A DNA stretch of 64,000 nt, taken from positions 1 through 64,000 of the forward strand of contig NZ_JABXOF010000011.1 of the NCBI RefSeq assembly GCF_013375155.1. The letters run 5' to 3'. Numbering within the stretch: position 1 is the stretch's first letter; the number at the start of each line of letters is the position of its first letter. The notes beneath the pieces are model-generated. The model was not told where the DNA came from, did no database searches, and saw only the letters and a list, made by a program, of their open reading frames with translations. The position numbers and the translations under genes are program-made. Below, piece by piece: positions 34,919-42,712 of the stretch. The DNA is from Serratia ureilytica (GTDB lineage Bacteria; Pseudomonadota; Gammaproteobacteria; Enterobacterales; Enterobacteriaceae).

Positions 34919-35335
34919 TTATTGGTAGGTGAGCGCCGTTGAGGTGATCCAGCCACGCTGACCGGCACATTCGCCGGTAATGATGGAGATTTCTTTCCAT
35001 TCCGCATTGCCGATGTCCATTGCAGCGCTTTTACCTGTCAATGCGACCTGTGTGCCGGCGATGAGCTGGCAAATATGTTTGGTGGGTTCCAACAAGTTAC
35101 CCATATTGGGTTGAGCAATTAAAGGCATCGGCCGCTTCAGCACTAGCTGAGGCGCCTTTTCACCCGGTGTGTTAGTGATGGTGATATTTCCGCTATTACT
35201 ACCAATCGTCGTATTCGCGCTGCCATTAACGAACTGACTGCGTGTTTCCGTTGAAGATGAAAAGGCAGAATAACCAGCGAAGAGGGTGCCGATAATGGTG
35301 GCTATGCCCGCGAGGATGGTGAGTTTATTTTGCAA
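34919..35335 (-). CDS. Hypothetical membrane-anchored protein with SH3-like C-terminus
   Basis: 138 residues. One N-terminal helix (about 5-26, TILAGIATIIGTLFAGYSAF) is followed by a Ser/Thr/Asn-rich linker (NGSANTTIGSNSGNITITNT). The C-terminal domain ICQLIAGTQVALTGKSAAMD..WKEISIITGECAGQRGWITSTALTYQ has the look of a bacterial SH3 domain (GxRGWI). GC content is lower than in the genes to the left; it marks the start of the atypical region. Function is unknown. Confidence 0.68.
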   Translation of the reverse strand: MQNKLTILAGIATIIGTLFAGYSAFSSSTETRSQFVNGSANTTIGSNSGNITITNTPGEKAPQLVLKRPMPLIAQPNMGNLLEPTKHICQLIAGTQVALTGKSAAMDIGNAEWKEISIITGECAGQRGWITSTALTYQ

Positions 35336-35956
35336 GATATTTCTCCAGAGATATTTATTATATTGATGTTTGGTAAATATACCTTTCTCAATAAAATGGG
35401 TAAAGCGTAAATGAAACTATAATCCATCATATTTAAAAATGCATTTATGTTTAATTATTCACTTGGAATATAACTACAAATGCGTGTCATTCTAATTATT
35501 GTATTTGGTTGTTTCCTTATGTTAATAAACCAAGTTGGGAGAAATGTTTCATCTTTCTCACAATCATTCACGCGGGGATGTTTGTTTTTTCTTTATTTAA
35601 CAGTAAAGTTAGCCATTTTTTGTCTCACTTTTGCACACTTCACGTTGCCTCTTTTTTTGAACCAGTAATGTCTTTTTTTCTTCATGGCTAATTGTTATGA
35701 ATTTGTTATTGATCACAAATTAAGCAATTTCGTGTTGCCATTGCCTTGTCTATACAACTATATACTTAAGGGGAAAGTAATGTTCAATAATCATCTTAAC
35801 TTTTCGTGGTTAACTTTTTCAGGTGTTTGATTTTACGACTTAATAATGTCTAAGCATTAATTCATTTTTAATTTGAATGAAATTGATGGGTTGAATGTCA
35901 ATTTGCCGTATATCACGTGCTAATCGGGATTTTACGCTTCAAGGAGATAATCGAAC
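35336..35956. other. Long AT-rich non-coding region ahead of the trpD/trpF-like operon
   Basis: 621 bases, among the most AT-rich in the window, with no convincing gene; short frames at 35480-35668 and 35509-35691 lack ribosome sites and protein-like composition. It probably holds the promoter of the seven-gene operon and may be silenced by H-NS. AAGGAG at 35940-35945 serves the first gene. Confidence 0.6.
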
Positions 35957-37033
35957 ATGAAACTTGGCGCATTTTTAATGCCGGCACATCCGCGTTATCG
36001 CTCGTTGCACGATGGGCATTACCACGATCTTGATACCTTGAGGTTTTTGGACAAAATCGGTTTTGATGAGGCTTGGATTGGCGAGCATTATACGATGCCG
36101 GCTGAACCGTGCCCTTCTCCAGATTTGCTCATCGCTCAAGCCATTTTGCAGACTGAGCGCATAAAATTGGCGCCGGGCGCCTTTATGCTGCCGTTTCATC
36201 ATCCAGCCGAGTTGGCTCATCGCATTTGTTGGCTGGATCATATATCGAAGGGGCGATTAATGGTGGGAATTGGCGCCAGCGGTACCACGTTGGATCTCGA
36301 CATGTTCGACATAGATCATAAGTCGGGTGTGCATCGGGAGATGACGGCAGAATCGATAGCGATCATGATGCGATTTTGGAATAGCGATGGGCCATTCGAA
36401 TTTAAAGGTAAGTATTGGACAGCGCGTCGGCCGGCGGATCAGTGGGATAAAACCTCCGGTTATCACCTCAAGCCCTATCAATCACCCCATCCGCCAGTAG
36501 GCGTGACCGGCCTTTCACCTTCATCCTCGACGTTAAAGATTGCCGGTCGTAATGGCTGGATCCCTATCAGCTTTTGTTTTACGCCGCAGTATCTCCATAC
36601 CCATTGGCAAGTTGTTGAAGAGGGCGCCGCATTGAATGGAAGGGTTCCTCCGGCCAGGGATACATGGCGTGTCAGTCGTCCTATTCTGATCGCCGACACA
36701 GATGCGCAAGCATGGCGGCTTGCTGTCGAAGGCGAAATGGGACGTTACTTTCGTGAGGATTACTTGCCGATGATCGCCGGCAACAAGGCGCTTGGTTTGT
36801 TCAAACATCACCCGGATGTCCCCGACAGTGAAGTCACCGTCGAGTATTGCGCCAAGCATTGCTGGCTCCTTGGATCGCCGGAGACGGTACGTGAACGCAT
36901 AGAAGAAATGCAATCGCTGTCTGGCGGATTCGGTGTGTTGCATGTCATGGGGTTCGATCATTTGGATGAATTGAAACCCGTACGTGAAAGCCATCGCGCA
37001 TTGCAAGAGCTCGTCACGACGTATTTCGCCTGA
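35957..37033 (+). CDS. LLM-class flavin-dependent monooxygenase
   Basis: A 358-residue luciferase-like monooxygenase of the bacterial luciferase alpha-subunit type: KLGAFLMPAHPRYRSLHDGH at the start, FDEAWIGEHYTMPAEPCPSPDLL near 35-57, and GRLMVGIGASGTTLDLDMFDID near 100-122. It would use reduced FMN and O2 to oxidise a small organic substrate, possibly with ring or amide cleavage as RutA does. First gene of a seven-gene operon; AAGGAG lies before the ATG. Codon use is less GC-biased than in core genes. Confidence 0.9.
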   Translation: MKLGAFLMPAHPRYRSLHDGHYHDLDTLRFLDKIGFDEAWIGEHYTMPAEPCPSPDLLIAQAILQTERIKLAPGAFMLPFHHPAELAHRICWLDHISKGRLMVGIGASGTTLDLDMFDIDHKSGVHREMTAESIAIMMRFWNSDGPFEFKGKYWTARRPADQWDKTSGYHLKPYQSPHPPVGVTGLSPSSSTLKIAGRNGWIPISFCFTPQYLHTHWQVVEEGAALNGRVPPARDTWRVSRPILIADTDAQAWRLAVEGEMGRYFREDYLPMIAGNKALGLFKHHPDVPDSEVTVEYCAKHCWLLGSPETVRERIEEMQSLSGGFGVLHVMGFDHLDELKPVRESHRALQELVTTYFA

Positions 37034-37078
37034 CCCAGACCGAATATCGGCACCGTGCGGTCATTCATGGAGAGAAAG

Positions 37079-37693
37079 ATGCAACGTCAAAAAGCAACTC
37101 AGCCCCCCAATCGGACACGTCGATTTGCCGTTTTGGTGATCGACATGCAATACGACTTTCTGGATGAAGATGGTCCTGTTCCTTGCGAAGGAGGGCGGGA
37201 GATTATCGCGTCGCTTCAAGTTTTGTTGAGCTTTGCGCGCGGTGCGGGCATCCCGGTGATCTATACCCAGGAAAGTCACCGCGTCAACCGTGTGGACTTC
37301 GGCCGGGAGCTTGACTACGGCGAGACACTTCATTGCCTCGAAGGGAGTCGTGGCGTTGAGATCATCGCAGATTTATCTCCACAGGTTGGCGATCAGGTAT
37401 TAATCAAACGCCGTTACAGTGCGTTCTTCGCCACCGACCTGGATCTTCTGCTGCGTGGGATGGGAGTAGATACCGTCGTTCTGACCGGTGTTGCCACGGA
37501 TGTTTGTGTTCGTGCGACTGCTCAGGACGCCATGCAATTAGATTATCGCGTCATAGTGCCGCGCGAGTGCGTCGCGGGGACGCGTCAAGTGCGACATGAG
37601 GCGGCGCTTGAGAACATCGGTTATGTATTTGGCAGTATTCAGAGTTTGACTGAGGTTATGAATCTCTTGCGGGTGGGATTGGAGGAAACATGA
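37079..37693 (+). CDS. Isochorismatase-family cysteine hydrolase
   Basis: 204 residues. The alpha/beta fold of the isochorismatase/nicotinamidase group is seen from FAVLVIDMQYDFLDEDGP (Asp in VIDMQ), the Lys in VLIKRRYSAFFATDLDLLLR and the catalytic Cys in GVATDVCVRATAQDA (near 143). A complete D-K-C triad makes it an amidohydrolase rather than a true isochorismatase. ATG 37079 has GGAGA upstream. Its stop overlaps the trpD-like start (ATGA). Together with the LLM enzyme it recalls the RutA/RutB pair. Confidence 0.88.
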   Translation: MQRQKATQPPNRTRRFAVLVIDMQYDFLDEDGPVPCEGGREIIASLQVLLSFARGAGIPVIYTQESHRVNRVDFGRELDYGETLHCLEGSRGVEIIADLSPQVGDQVLIKRRYSAFFATDLDLLLRGMGVDTVVLTGVATDVCVRATAQDAMQLDYRVIVPRECVAGTRQVRHEAALENIGYVFGSIQSLTEVMNLLRVGLEET

Positions 37694-38778
37694 ACGCAAC
37701 GCTGTCGATAAAACCGCTGGAAGAGCGATTCAGAAACGTCTTGCAAATCTTGGTTGAAAAACGGCTTAGCTTGAGCCGGGAACAGACCCGAGATCTGGTC
37801 CAGGCCATGCTGGGACAGCAATTGGATGATATGCAGATCGGCGCGTTGCTCGTCGCTATGGCACAAAAGGGCGAGTCCGCTGACGAGATAGCCGGTGCGG
37901 TTGACGCAATAGCGGCACGTTGCCGGCCATTGGTAAGCGGTTTGCCGCTTACGTTGAATATTGGTGGTACTGGAGGAGACCGGAGCGGGACCTTCAATAT
38001 TTCCACCACGGCAGCCTTGGTTGTGGCCGCAGCTGGCGTGCCAGTGATCAAGCATGGCAATAGTCGCGTGACCAGCGTCAGCGGCAGCAGCGACATGATG
38101 TCGGCGTTGGGCATTGATGTTTCGCGCAAGGGTGATGAAGCGTGGCTGCGGCGATCGTTGGCAACGAGCAACTTCGCGTTTCTCTCTACTTCGTCTTGGT
38201 ATGCGTTTCCTGAACGGCTGACTGCTGTACGGCGCGCTTTGGGTGTTCGTAGCCTGTTTAATCTGAGTGGGTCGTTGGTTCATCCTGCTAACGTGACGCA
38301 CCAACTGATAGGCGTTGCGCATGCTTCGCTTTTGTATCCCATGGCTGAGGCGCTGGTGAGGTTGGGCAAGGTGACGGCTTTTATCGTACATGGTGCCGGA
38401 GATTTGGATGAAGTCAGTTGCCTGGGAGAAACCCAGGTCCTGTGTGTAAGTGATGGCTGTATAGGTCGGTTTTCCGTGCAGCCGGATGATTTTGAAGTTC
38501 CAGCCTGTGAATTACGGGCGCTGCGAGGGGGTTCTGCGGAGCGTAACGCGAAAATCTGCCTGGCAGTGCTTAACGGCGAGCGGGGTGCCCATCGCAACGC
38601 GACTATAGTGAGCGCCGCGACGGCGCTGGTGTTGGCCGGCAAGACGCGCTCCTTTGGCGAGGCGGCGAAACTCGTACGGCAAGTATTGGATAACGGGCGG
38701 GCGTATCAGGTTCTTAAACGATTCAAGGAGACGATGAATGAGAACGAGAGTAAAAGTCTGCGGCATCACGCACCTTGA
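37690..38778 (+). CDS. Anthranilate phosphoribosyltransferase-like protein (TrpD paralogue)
   Basis: 362 residues, family GT3. PRPP/Mg sites are kept: GGTGGDRSGTFNIST (92-106) and KHGNSRVTSVSGSSD (121-135). The acceptor pocket is altered: the FHPAMK region reads YAFPERL (171-177), and the LLGPLTNP block reads LSGSLVHP (192-199); Arg187 in VRSLFN remains. So it very likely phosphoribosylates an amine or N-heterocycle other than, or besides, anthranilate. It overlaps the next gene by 41 bases. No trpE/G/C/B/A are present, so this is not a trp operon. Confidence 0.85.
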   Translation: MNATLSIKPLEERFRNVLQILVEKRLSLSREQTRDLVQAMLGQQLDDMQIGALLVAMAQKGESADEIAGAVDAIAARCRPLVSGLPLTLNIGGTGGDRSGTFNISTTAALVVAAAGVPVIKHGNSRVTSVSGSSDMMSALGIDVSRKGDEAWLRRSLATSNFAFLSTSSWYAFPERLTAVRRALGVRSLFNLSGSLVHPANVTHQLIGVAHASLLYPMAEALVRLGKVTAFIVHGAGDLDEVSCLGETQVLCVSDGCIGRFSVQPDDFEVPACELRALRGGSAERNAKICLAVLNGERGAHRNATIVSAATALVLAGKTRSFGEAAKLVRQVLDNGRAYQVLKRFKETMNENESKSLRHHAP

Positions 38779-39958
38779 GGATGCTCTGGCGGCATTAAAC
38801 GCGGGGGCCAATGCATTGGGGTTCATTTTTTCACAAAGTCCACGTCAGGTTTCGCCCGACGAAGCCCGTTCGATCATTGAACGATTGCCGCCTTTTACTC
38901 AGGTGGTCGGCGTGTTTGTCAATGAACCCAGGGAATGGGTGCAAAACATTATATGTTATTGCGGCCTGGCAGCGATTCAGCTTCAGGGTGACGAAACGAA
39001 TGAGTATTGCCAGGCATTTGATGTCCCGGTCATTAAAAGTTTCCATCTCGAAAGCACTTTGTCTCTGGACAGGATAAACGACTATCAGGTTAGTGCATAC
39101 CTATTGGACACACAGGTCGAGGGGCTGAGCGGCGGTTCTGGAAAGCCATTCGATTGGAGTTTGTTGAAAAACAAAACATTTGCGCGGCCGGTAATTGTTG
39201 CGGGCGGACTGCATGCCGGCAATGTCAGCCATCTGATTCAGCATTGTTTCCCCACGGCCATTGATGTCTGTTCTGGCGTCTCTCGGTCCGCGCGCCGTAA
39301 GGACCCTGTGCGACTCCAAACCTTTTTTGACGCTGTCGCCTATGCCGATCGCCTTCGCGTACAGGCGCCGGCTGAGAGTGGGCAAGAGGACATCCTCAAG
39401 GCGTCTTTTGATCGGCAGCCTTTGGTGGAGATTCAAGGGCGGCGATTTCTGCTGAATGCTCTGACGGAACAGATCCCGGCAACCCCGGCTGAACTCTTGC
39501 GTGAAGCAGCCAGGCGAGTCTGCGATGCGGCGAAATTTCCGCCGGGAACCAAGCTGGTGGGGGAGGAAGACAAAGGAGGCGGTTTATTGGCCGCCGTTTC
39601 GCTGCTTTCAGGCCTGCCATACGGCATTGCCCGCTGGTACCCATCCGGTCTTGAAGGACAGGTTCAGGTTGATTTCGATTGCGAATATACCGGCGGCAGC
39701 CTCTTTTTGAACGGCGTGGAGCCCGGCGATAACGTTTATATCGTGGACGATCTCATCAGCACTGGCGGAACATTGGTGGGGTTGGTTTGTGCAGTGCGGA
39801 AAGCAGGGGCTGATGTATCAGGCATCTTATGCGTGGTGGAAAAACGCAATTATGGTGGAGCCAGGCGCGTGTTCGAGGCGACGGGGATCTCGGTGCAATC
39901 GCTTATTGAAGTGGATGTGAGCGGCGAGCATTCGGTCGTTGTCGGCGTTAATTATTAA
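38738..39958 (+). CDS. TrpF-type isomerase fused to a PRPP-type phosphoribosyltransferase
   Basis: 406 residues in two domains. Residues 1-205 are a phosphoribosylanthranilate isomerase barrel with catalytic Cys8 (VKVCGIT) and Asp124 (YLLDT) intact and GGSGKPFDW at 132-140. Residues about 225-406 form a type I phosphoribosyltransferase (orotate/adenine PRTase-like) with the PRPP motif NVYIVDDLISTGGTL at 332-346. The fusion implies a phosphoribosyl transfer plus Amadori rearrangement in one protein. AAGGAG precedes ATG 38738. I know of no described enzyme with this architecture. Confidence 0.86.
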   Translation: MRTRVKVCGITHLEDALAALNAGANALGFIFSQSPRQVSPDEARSIIERLPPFTQVVGVFVNEPREWVQNIICYCGLAAIQLQGDETNEYCQAFDVPVIKSFHLESTLSLDRINDYQVSAYLLDTQVEGLSGGSGKPFDWSLLKNKTFARPVIVAGGLHAGNVSHLIQHCFPTAIDVCSGVSRSARRKDPVRLQTFFDAVAYADRLRVQAPAESGQEDILKASFDRQPLVEIQGRRFLLNALTEQIPATPAELLREAARRVCDAAKFPPGTKLVGEEDKGGGLLAAVSLLSGLPYGIARWYPSGLEGQVQVDFDCEYTGGSLFLNGVEPGDNVYIVDDLISTGGTLVGLVCAVRKAGADVSGILCVVEKRNYGGARRVFEATGISVQSLIEVDVSGEHSVVVGVNY

Positions 39959-39975
39959 ATAAAAAGGAGGCTGTG

Positions 39976-41208
39976 ATGGTCAAGGAAAGAAAATTCCGCG
40001 GTTGGTACATGGTCGGTGCCGTTCATCTTTTACTGGCGGTTATTTTTGGCGCTGCTTACTCATTCGGGGCATTTTTTACTGCATTACAGACGAACTTTGA
40101 CGCAGGGCGTTTTTCTACCGCCTCAATCTTCTCGCTGACGGCGTTAATTTACTATGCCGTTGGGGTATTTTCCGGTGCCTGGAGCGATCGTACTTCGGTA
40201 AGGACGGTAACCGGCATTGGTATTTTACTGCTTTCGCTGGGATTCTTCGGCAGTAGCCTGCTGGCGTCGTCACTGACGGCGTTTTTGCTCACGTTTTGCC
40301 TGTTGGTAGGGGTTGGCGTCGGATTGGTTTACGTGCCGGCTGTTTCAACCATCCAACGTTGGTTCGTCGTTCATCGCAGCTCGGCTTCCGGCCTGGCGCT
40401 GGCTGGCACCGGCTTGGGAACGCTGGTGGGGCCGATGGTGGCCGGTGGGCTGATGCGACATTTGTCCTGGCAAAGCACTCTGCAAGTGTATGCCGTCGCT
40501 ATCGCCGTGTTGGGGTTGGCTGCCGCCTTCATTTTACGAGGCCGGCCAGAGGACGTGGGCGAATATCCCGATGGGCTTCGTCCCGTTGAGGTGACCTCAA
40601 TGCAGCGTCCAGGCTTCAGCGGTAGCGTCACGCTGCGAGAGGCCGCTGGCCGAGCTCAATTTTGGTGGTTTTTTATCGCGATATTTTTCGGCTCTATCGG
40701 ACTGTTCCTGGCGTTGGTTCATATCAATCCTTATGCGCAGCAACAGGGGCTGCATGTAACACAAGCCAATCTGCTCATCGGTTTGATCGGCGTGGGCAAT
40801 ATCGGCGGCCGTCTGGTTTTGGGACGAATAGGCGACCGTCTGGGCGCGCGGCGTTTTTTGGTTATCGTCACGTTGAGTTTGGCCCTGTTATGCGGTTTTT
40901 GGAGTGTGGCGCACAGCTTTACCGCGCTGGCGATTTTCGCGCTGTTGTTCGGCGCGGCCAACGGCGGCTGTATTGCGCTGTACCCGGCAGTGGCCAGTAC
41001 ATGGTTCGGCACCGCCAATCTGGGCGCCATTCTGGGGGCATTGTATATCGCCGTGGGGATCGCCGCCGTTGGCGGGGGCAGCGCCGCCGGTTGGCTGTAT
41101 GACCTGTATCAGAGTTACACGTTGTCTATTGCGTTGGCCGGCATGGCGGCGCTGCTGTCTGCGTTGGGGATCGTCTTGGCTTCTCGCTGTACTTCCCGGA
41201 TGGGATGA
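39976..41208 (+). CDS. MFS transporter, OFA (oxalate/formate antiporter)-like
   Basis: 410 residues with 12 predicted transmembrane segments. The N-terminus RGWYMVGAVHLLLAVIFGAAYSFGAFFTAL and the loop YVPAVSTIQRWFVVHRSSASGLALAGTGLGTLVGP resemble OFA/monocarboxylate carriers (MCT-like). Such proteins move small organic anions, so it may import the substrate or export the product of the surrounding enzymes. ATG 39976 has AAAGGAGG five bases upstream; a GTG at 39973 is too close. It sits 17 bases after the fusion gene and 12 before the UbiD gene. Confidence 0.88.
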   Translation: MVKERKFRGWYMVGAVHLLLAVIFGAAYSFGAFFTALQTNFDAGRFSTASIFSLTALIYYAVGVFSGAWSDRTSVRTVTGIGILLLSLGFFGSSLLASSLTAFLLTFCLLVGVGVGLVYVPAVSTIQRWFVVHRSSASGLALAGTGLGTLVGPMVAGGLMRHLSWQSTLQVYAVAIAVLGLAAAFILRGRPEDVGEYPDGLRPVEVTSMQRPGFSGSVTLREAAGRAQFWWFFIAIFFGSIGLFLALVHINPYAQQQGLHVTQANLLIGLIGVGNIGGRLVLGRIGDRLGARRFLVIVTLSLALLCGFWSVAHSFTALAIFALLFGAANGGCIALYPAVASTWFGTANLGAILGALYIAVGIAAVGGGSAAGWLYDLYQSYTLSIALAGMAALLSALGIVLASRCTSRMG

Positions 41209-41220
41209 GGGAGGAGTCAA

Positions 41221-42633
41221 ATGCTATTGCCTAATGACTTGCGCTCTGCCTTGGCGTTGTTGCGGCAAGCAGGGGATGAGATTACCCCGGTGGAGAGATC
41301 GATTTCTCCCGAGGTGGAGATGATTGAAGATTTTCTCGATGCCTATCGCCAGCCTGGCGGTTCCTGGTTTGCCGATGAGCAACCGTTACGGCTTTATCGA
41401 CGACCAACGCGGGGCGAGTTTCCCGTTTTGATGGGGATGTTTGGTAATCGCCGTCGTTGCAGGCTGTTTTTGGATCCCTTCGGACGTTACTCCGCAGACA
41501 TATCAAATGCTCAGTTGTTGTTGCAGGCGGCGAATAGGCCGATAGCGCCCAGATTACTGGGCGGGGAGGAACGCAACTTTCACAACGTGCGTAAGCCTGC
41601 TGAAATCCTGGCTTTGCTGCCGATCCTACGTTATCTGCAAGATGATCCTGGGCCGACGGTGACGTTGGGGTTGATCTATGCGCACGATAATCGAACCGGA
41701 GCCGCGAATTGTTCTTACCACCGAATTACCTTCAAAGAGGATTCGGCGGTGGTGGCGATTGACTCTCGTGGTCACTTGCAACACATGCTTTCGACACATC
41801 TGGCGCGCGGAGAGCTACTGCCGATTTCCGTCAATATCGGGCTTGATCCGGCCATTTATCTGGCTTCGACATTGACTCGGCCTTGTCTTTCTTACGGTAG
41901 CGACGAGTTAGGCGTTGCGGGGGCCCTGCGCGGCAATGCGATGGAGATTGCGCCATGTCACGCCAATACGGGGCGATATATCGCCCATGCCGAGATCGTT
42001 ATAGAAGGGATGTTGGGGGCGGAAAAAGAACCGGAGACAGCGGAGGTGGCCGGTTTTTCCTTACCTGAGTATCTCGGTTATCGCTCGCCATGTGGTATGG
42101 CCACAACACTGCAGGTTCAGGCGGTAAGCCACCGCGCCGGGGCGATATATCAGACGCTGTCGGGTCCTGGTGTGGAGCAATCCATTCTGCTTGGTTTAGG
42201 CCAAGAGTGTTCGCTGCTCGCCCGACTAAAAACAGAGGGGCTTGAGAGGCTGTTTTGTCGCGTCGCGGCTCTGCCTTCCGGCGGCGGTCACTTGCTTACC
42301 GTATTGCAAGTCGTTAAACGCGCTTGCAGTGATGACCTGCGCGTTATCGACGCAGCCAAGAGATTGCTCGGTGAGGTGCCGTCACTCAAAAATGTGTTAC
42401 TGGTGGATGAGGATGTTGACCCTTATTCGGAGCGTGATGTCCTCTGGGCTATGAGTACGCGCGCCCGACTTGAACGCGATATTCATGTCAGCGCTTTGCT
42501 GCCCGGCACTTCCCTTGATCCCTCGCAATTGCCGCTCTATGGCGGGAGTGATGCGAATGGGCTCGTCAATAAATGCGTCGTTGATTGTACGGTTCCTTTT
42601 AGCTCTCGGCGGCGTTTTCAACGGGCGTTTTAA
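41221..42633 (+). CDS. UbiD-family prenyl-FMN-dependent decarboxylase
   Basis: 470 residues. Family landmarks are NCSYHRITFKEDS (164-176, substrate/cofactor side), RGHLQHML (183-190), the acidic network in HAEIVIEGML (near 253-262), and the C-terminal DEDVDPYSERDVLWAMSTR (near 396-414). UbiD enzymes (de)carboxylate aromatic, heteroaromatic or unsaturated acids with prenylated FMN made by UbiX; no ubiX is nearby, so the chromosomal copy would serve. GGGAGGAG precedes the ATG. The substrate is presumably an intermediate of this operon. Confidence 0.88.
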   Translation: MLLPNDLRSALALLRQAGDEITPVERSISPEVEMIEDFLDAYRQPGGSWFADEQPLRLYRRPTRGEFPVLMGMFGNRRRCRLFLDPFGRYSADISNAQLLLQAANRPIAPRLLGGEERNFHNVRKPAEILALLPILRYLQDDPGPTVTLGLIYAHDNRTGAANCSYHRITFKEDSAVVAIDSRGHLQHMLSTHLARGELLPISVNIGLDPAIYLASTLTRPCLSYGSDELGVAGALRGNAMEIAPCHANTGRYIAHAEIVIEGMLGAEKEPETAEVAGFSLPEYLGYRSPCGMATTLQVQAVSHRAGAIYQTLSGPGVEQSILLGLGQECSLLARLKTEGLERLFCRVAALPSGGGHLLTVLQVVKRACSDDLRVIDAAKRLLGEVPSLKNVLLVDEDVDPYSERDVLWAMSTRARLERDIHVSALLPGTSLDPSQLPLYGGSDANGLVNKCVVDCTVPFSSRRRFQRAF

Positions 42634-42712
42634 TGTGAGCGGTACGCCTTTCTGCAGCCTGCCTGACCAGGCTGGCGAACCATGATGTCTGTCATGTTGA
42701 AGGAGACAAGCC

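Noticed and set aside
35480-35691. Two overlapping short frames in the AT-rich leader of the seven-gene operon
   Set aside because: No Shine-Dalgarno; the Phe/Leu-rich translation is expected from random AT-rich DNA.
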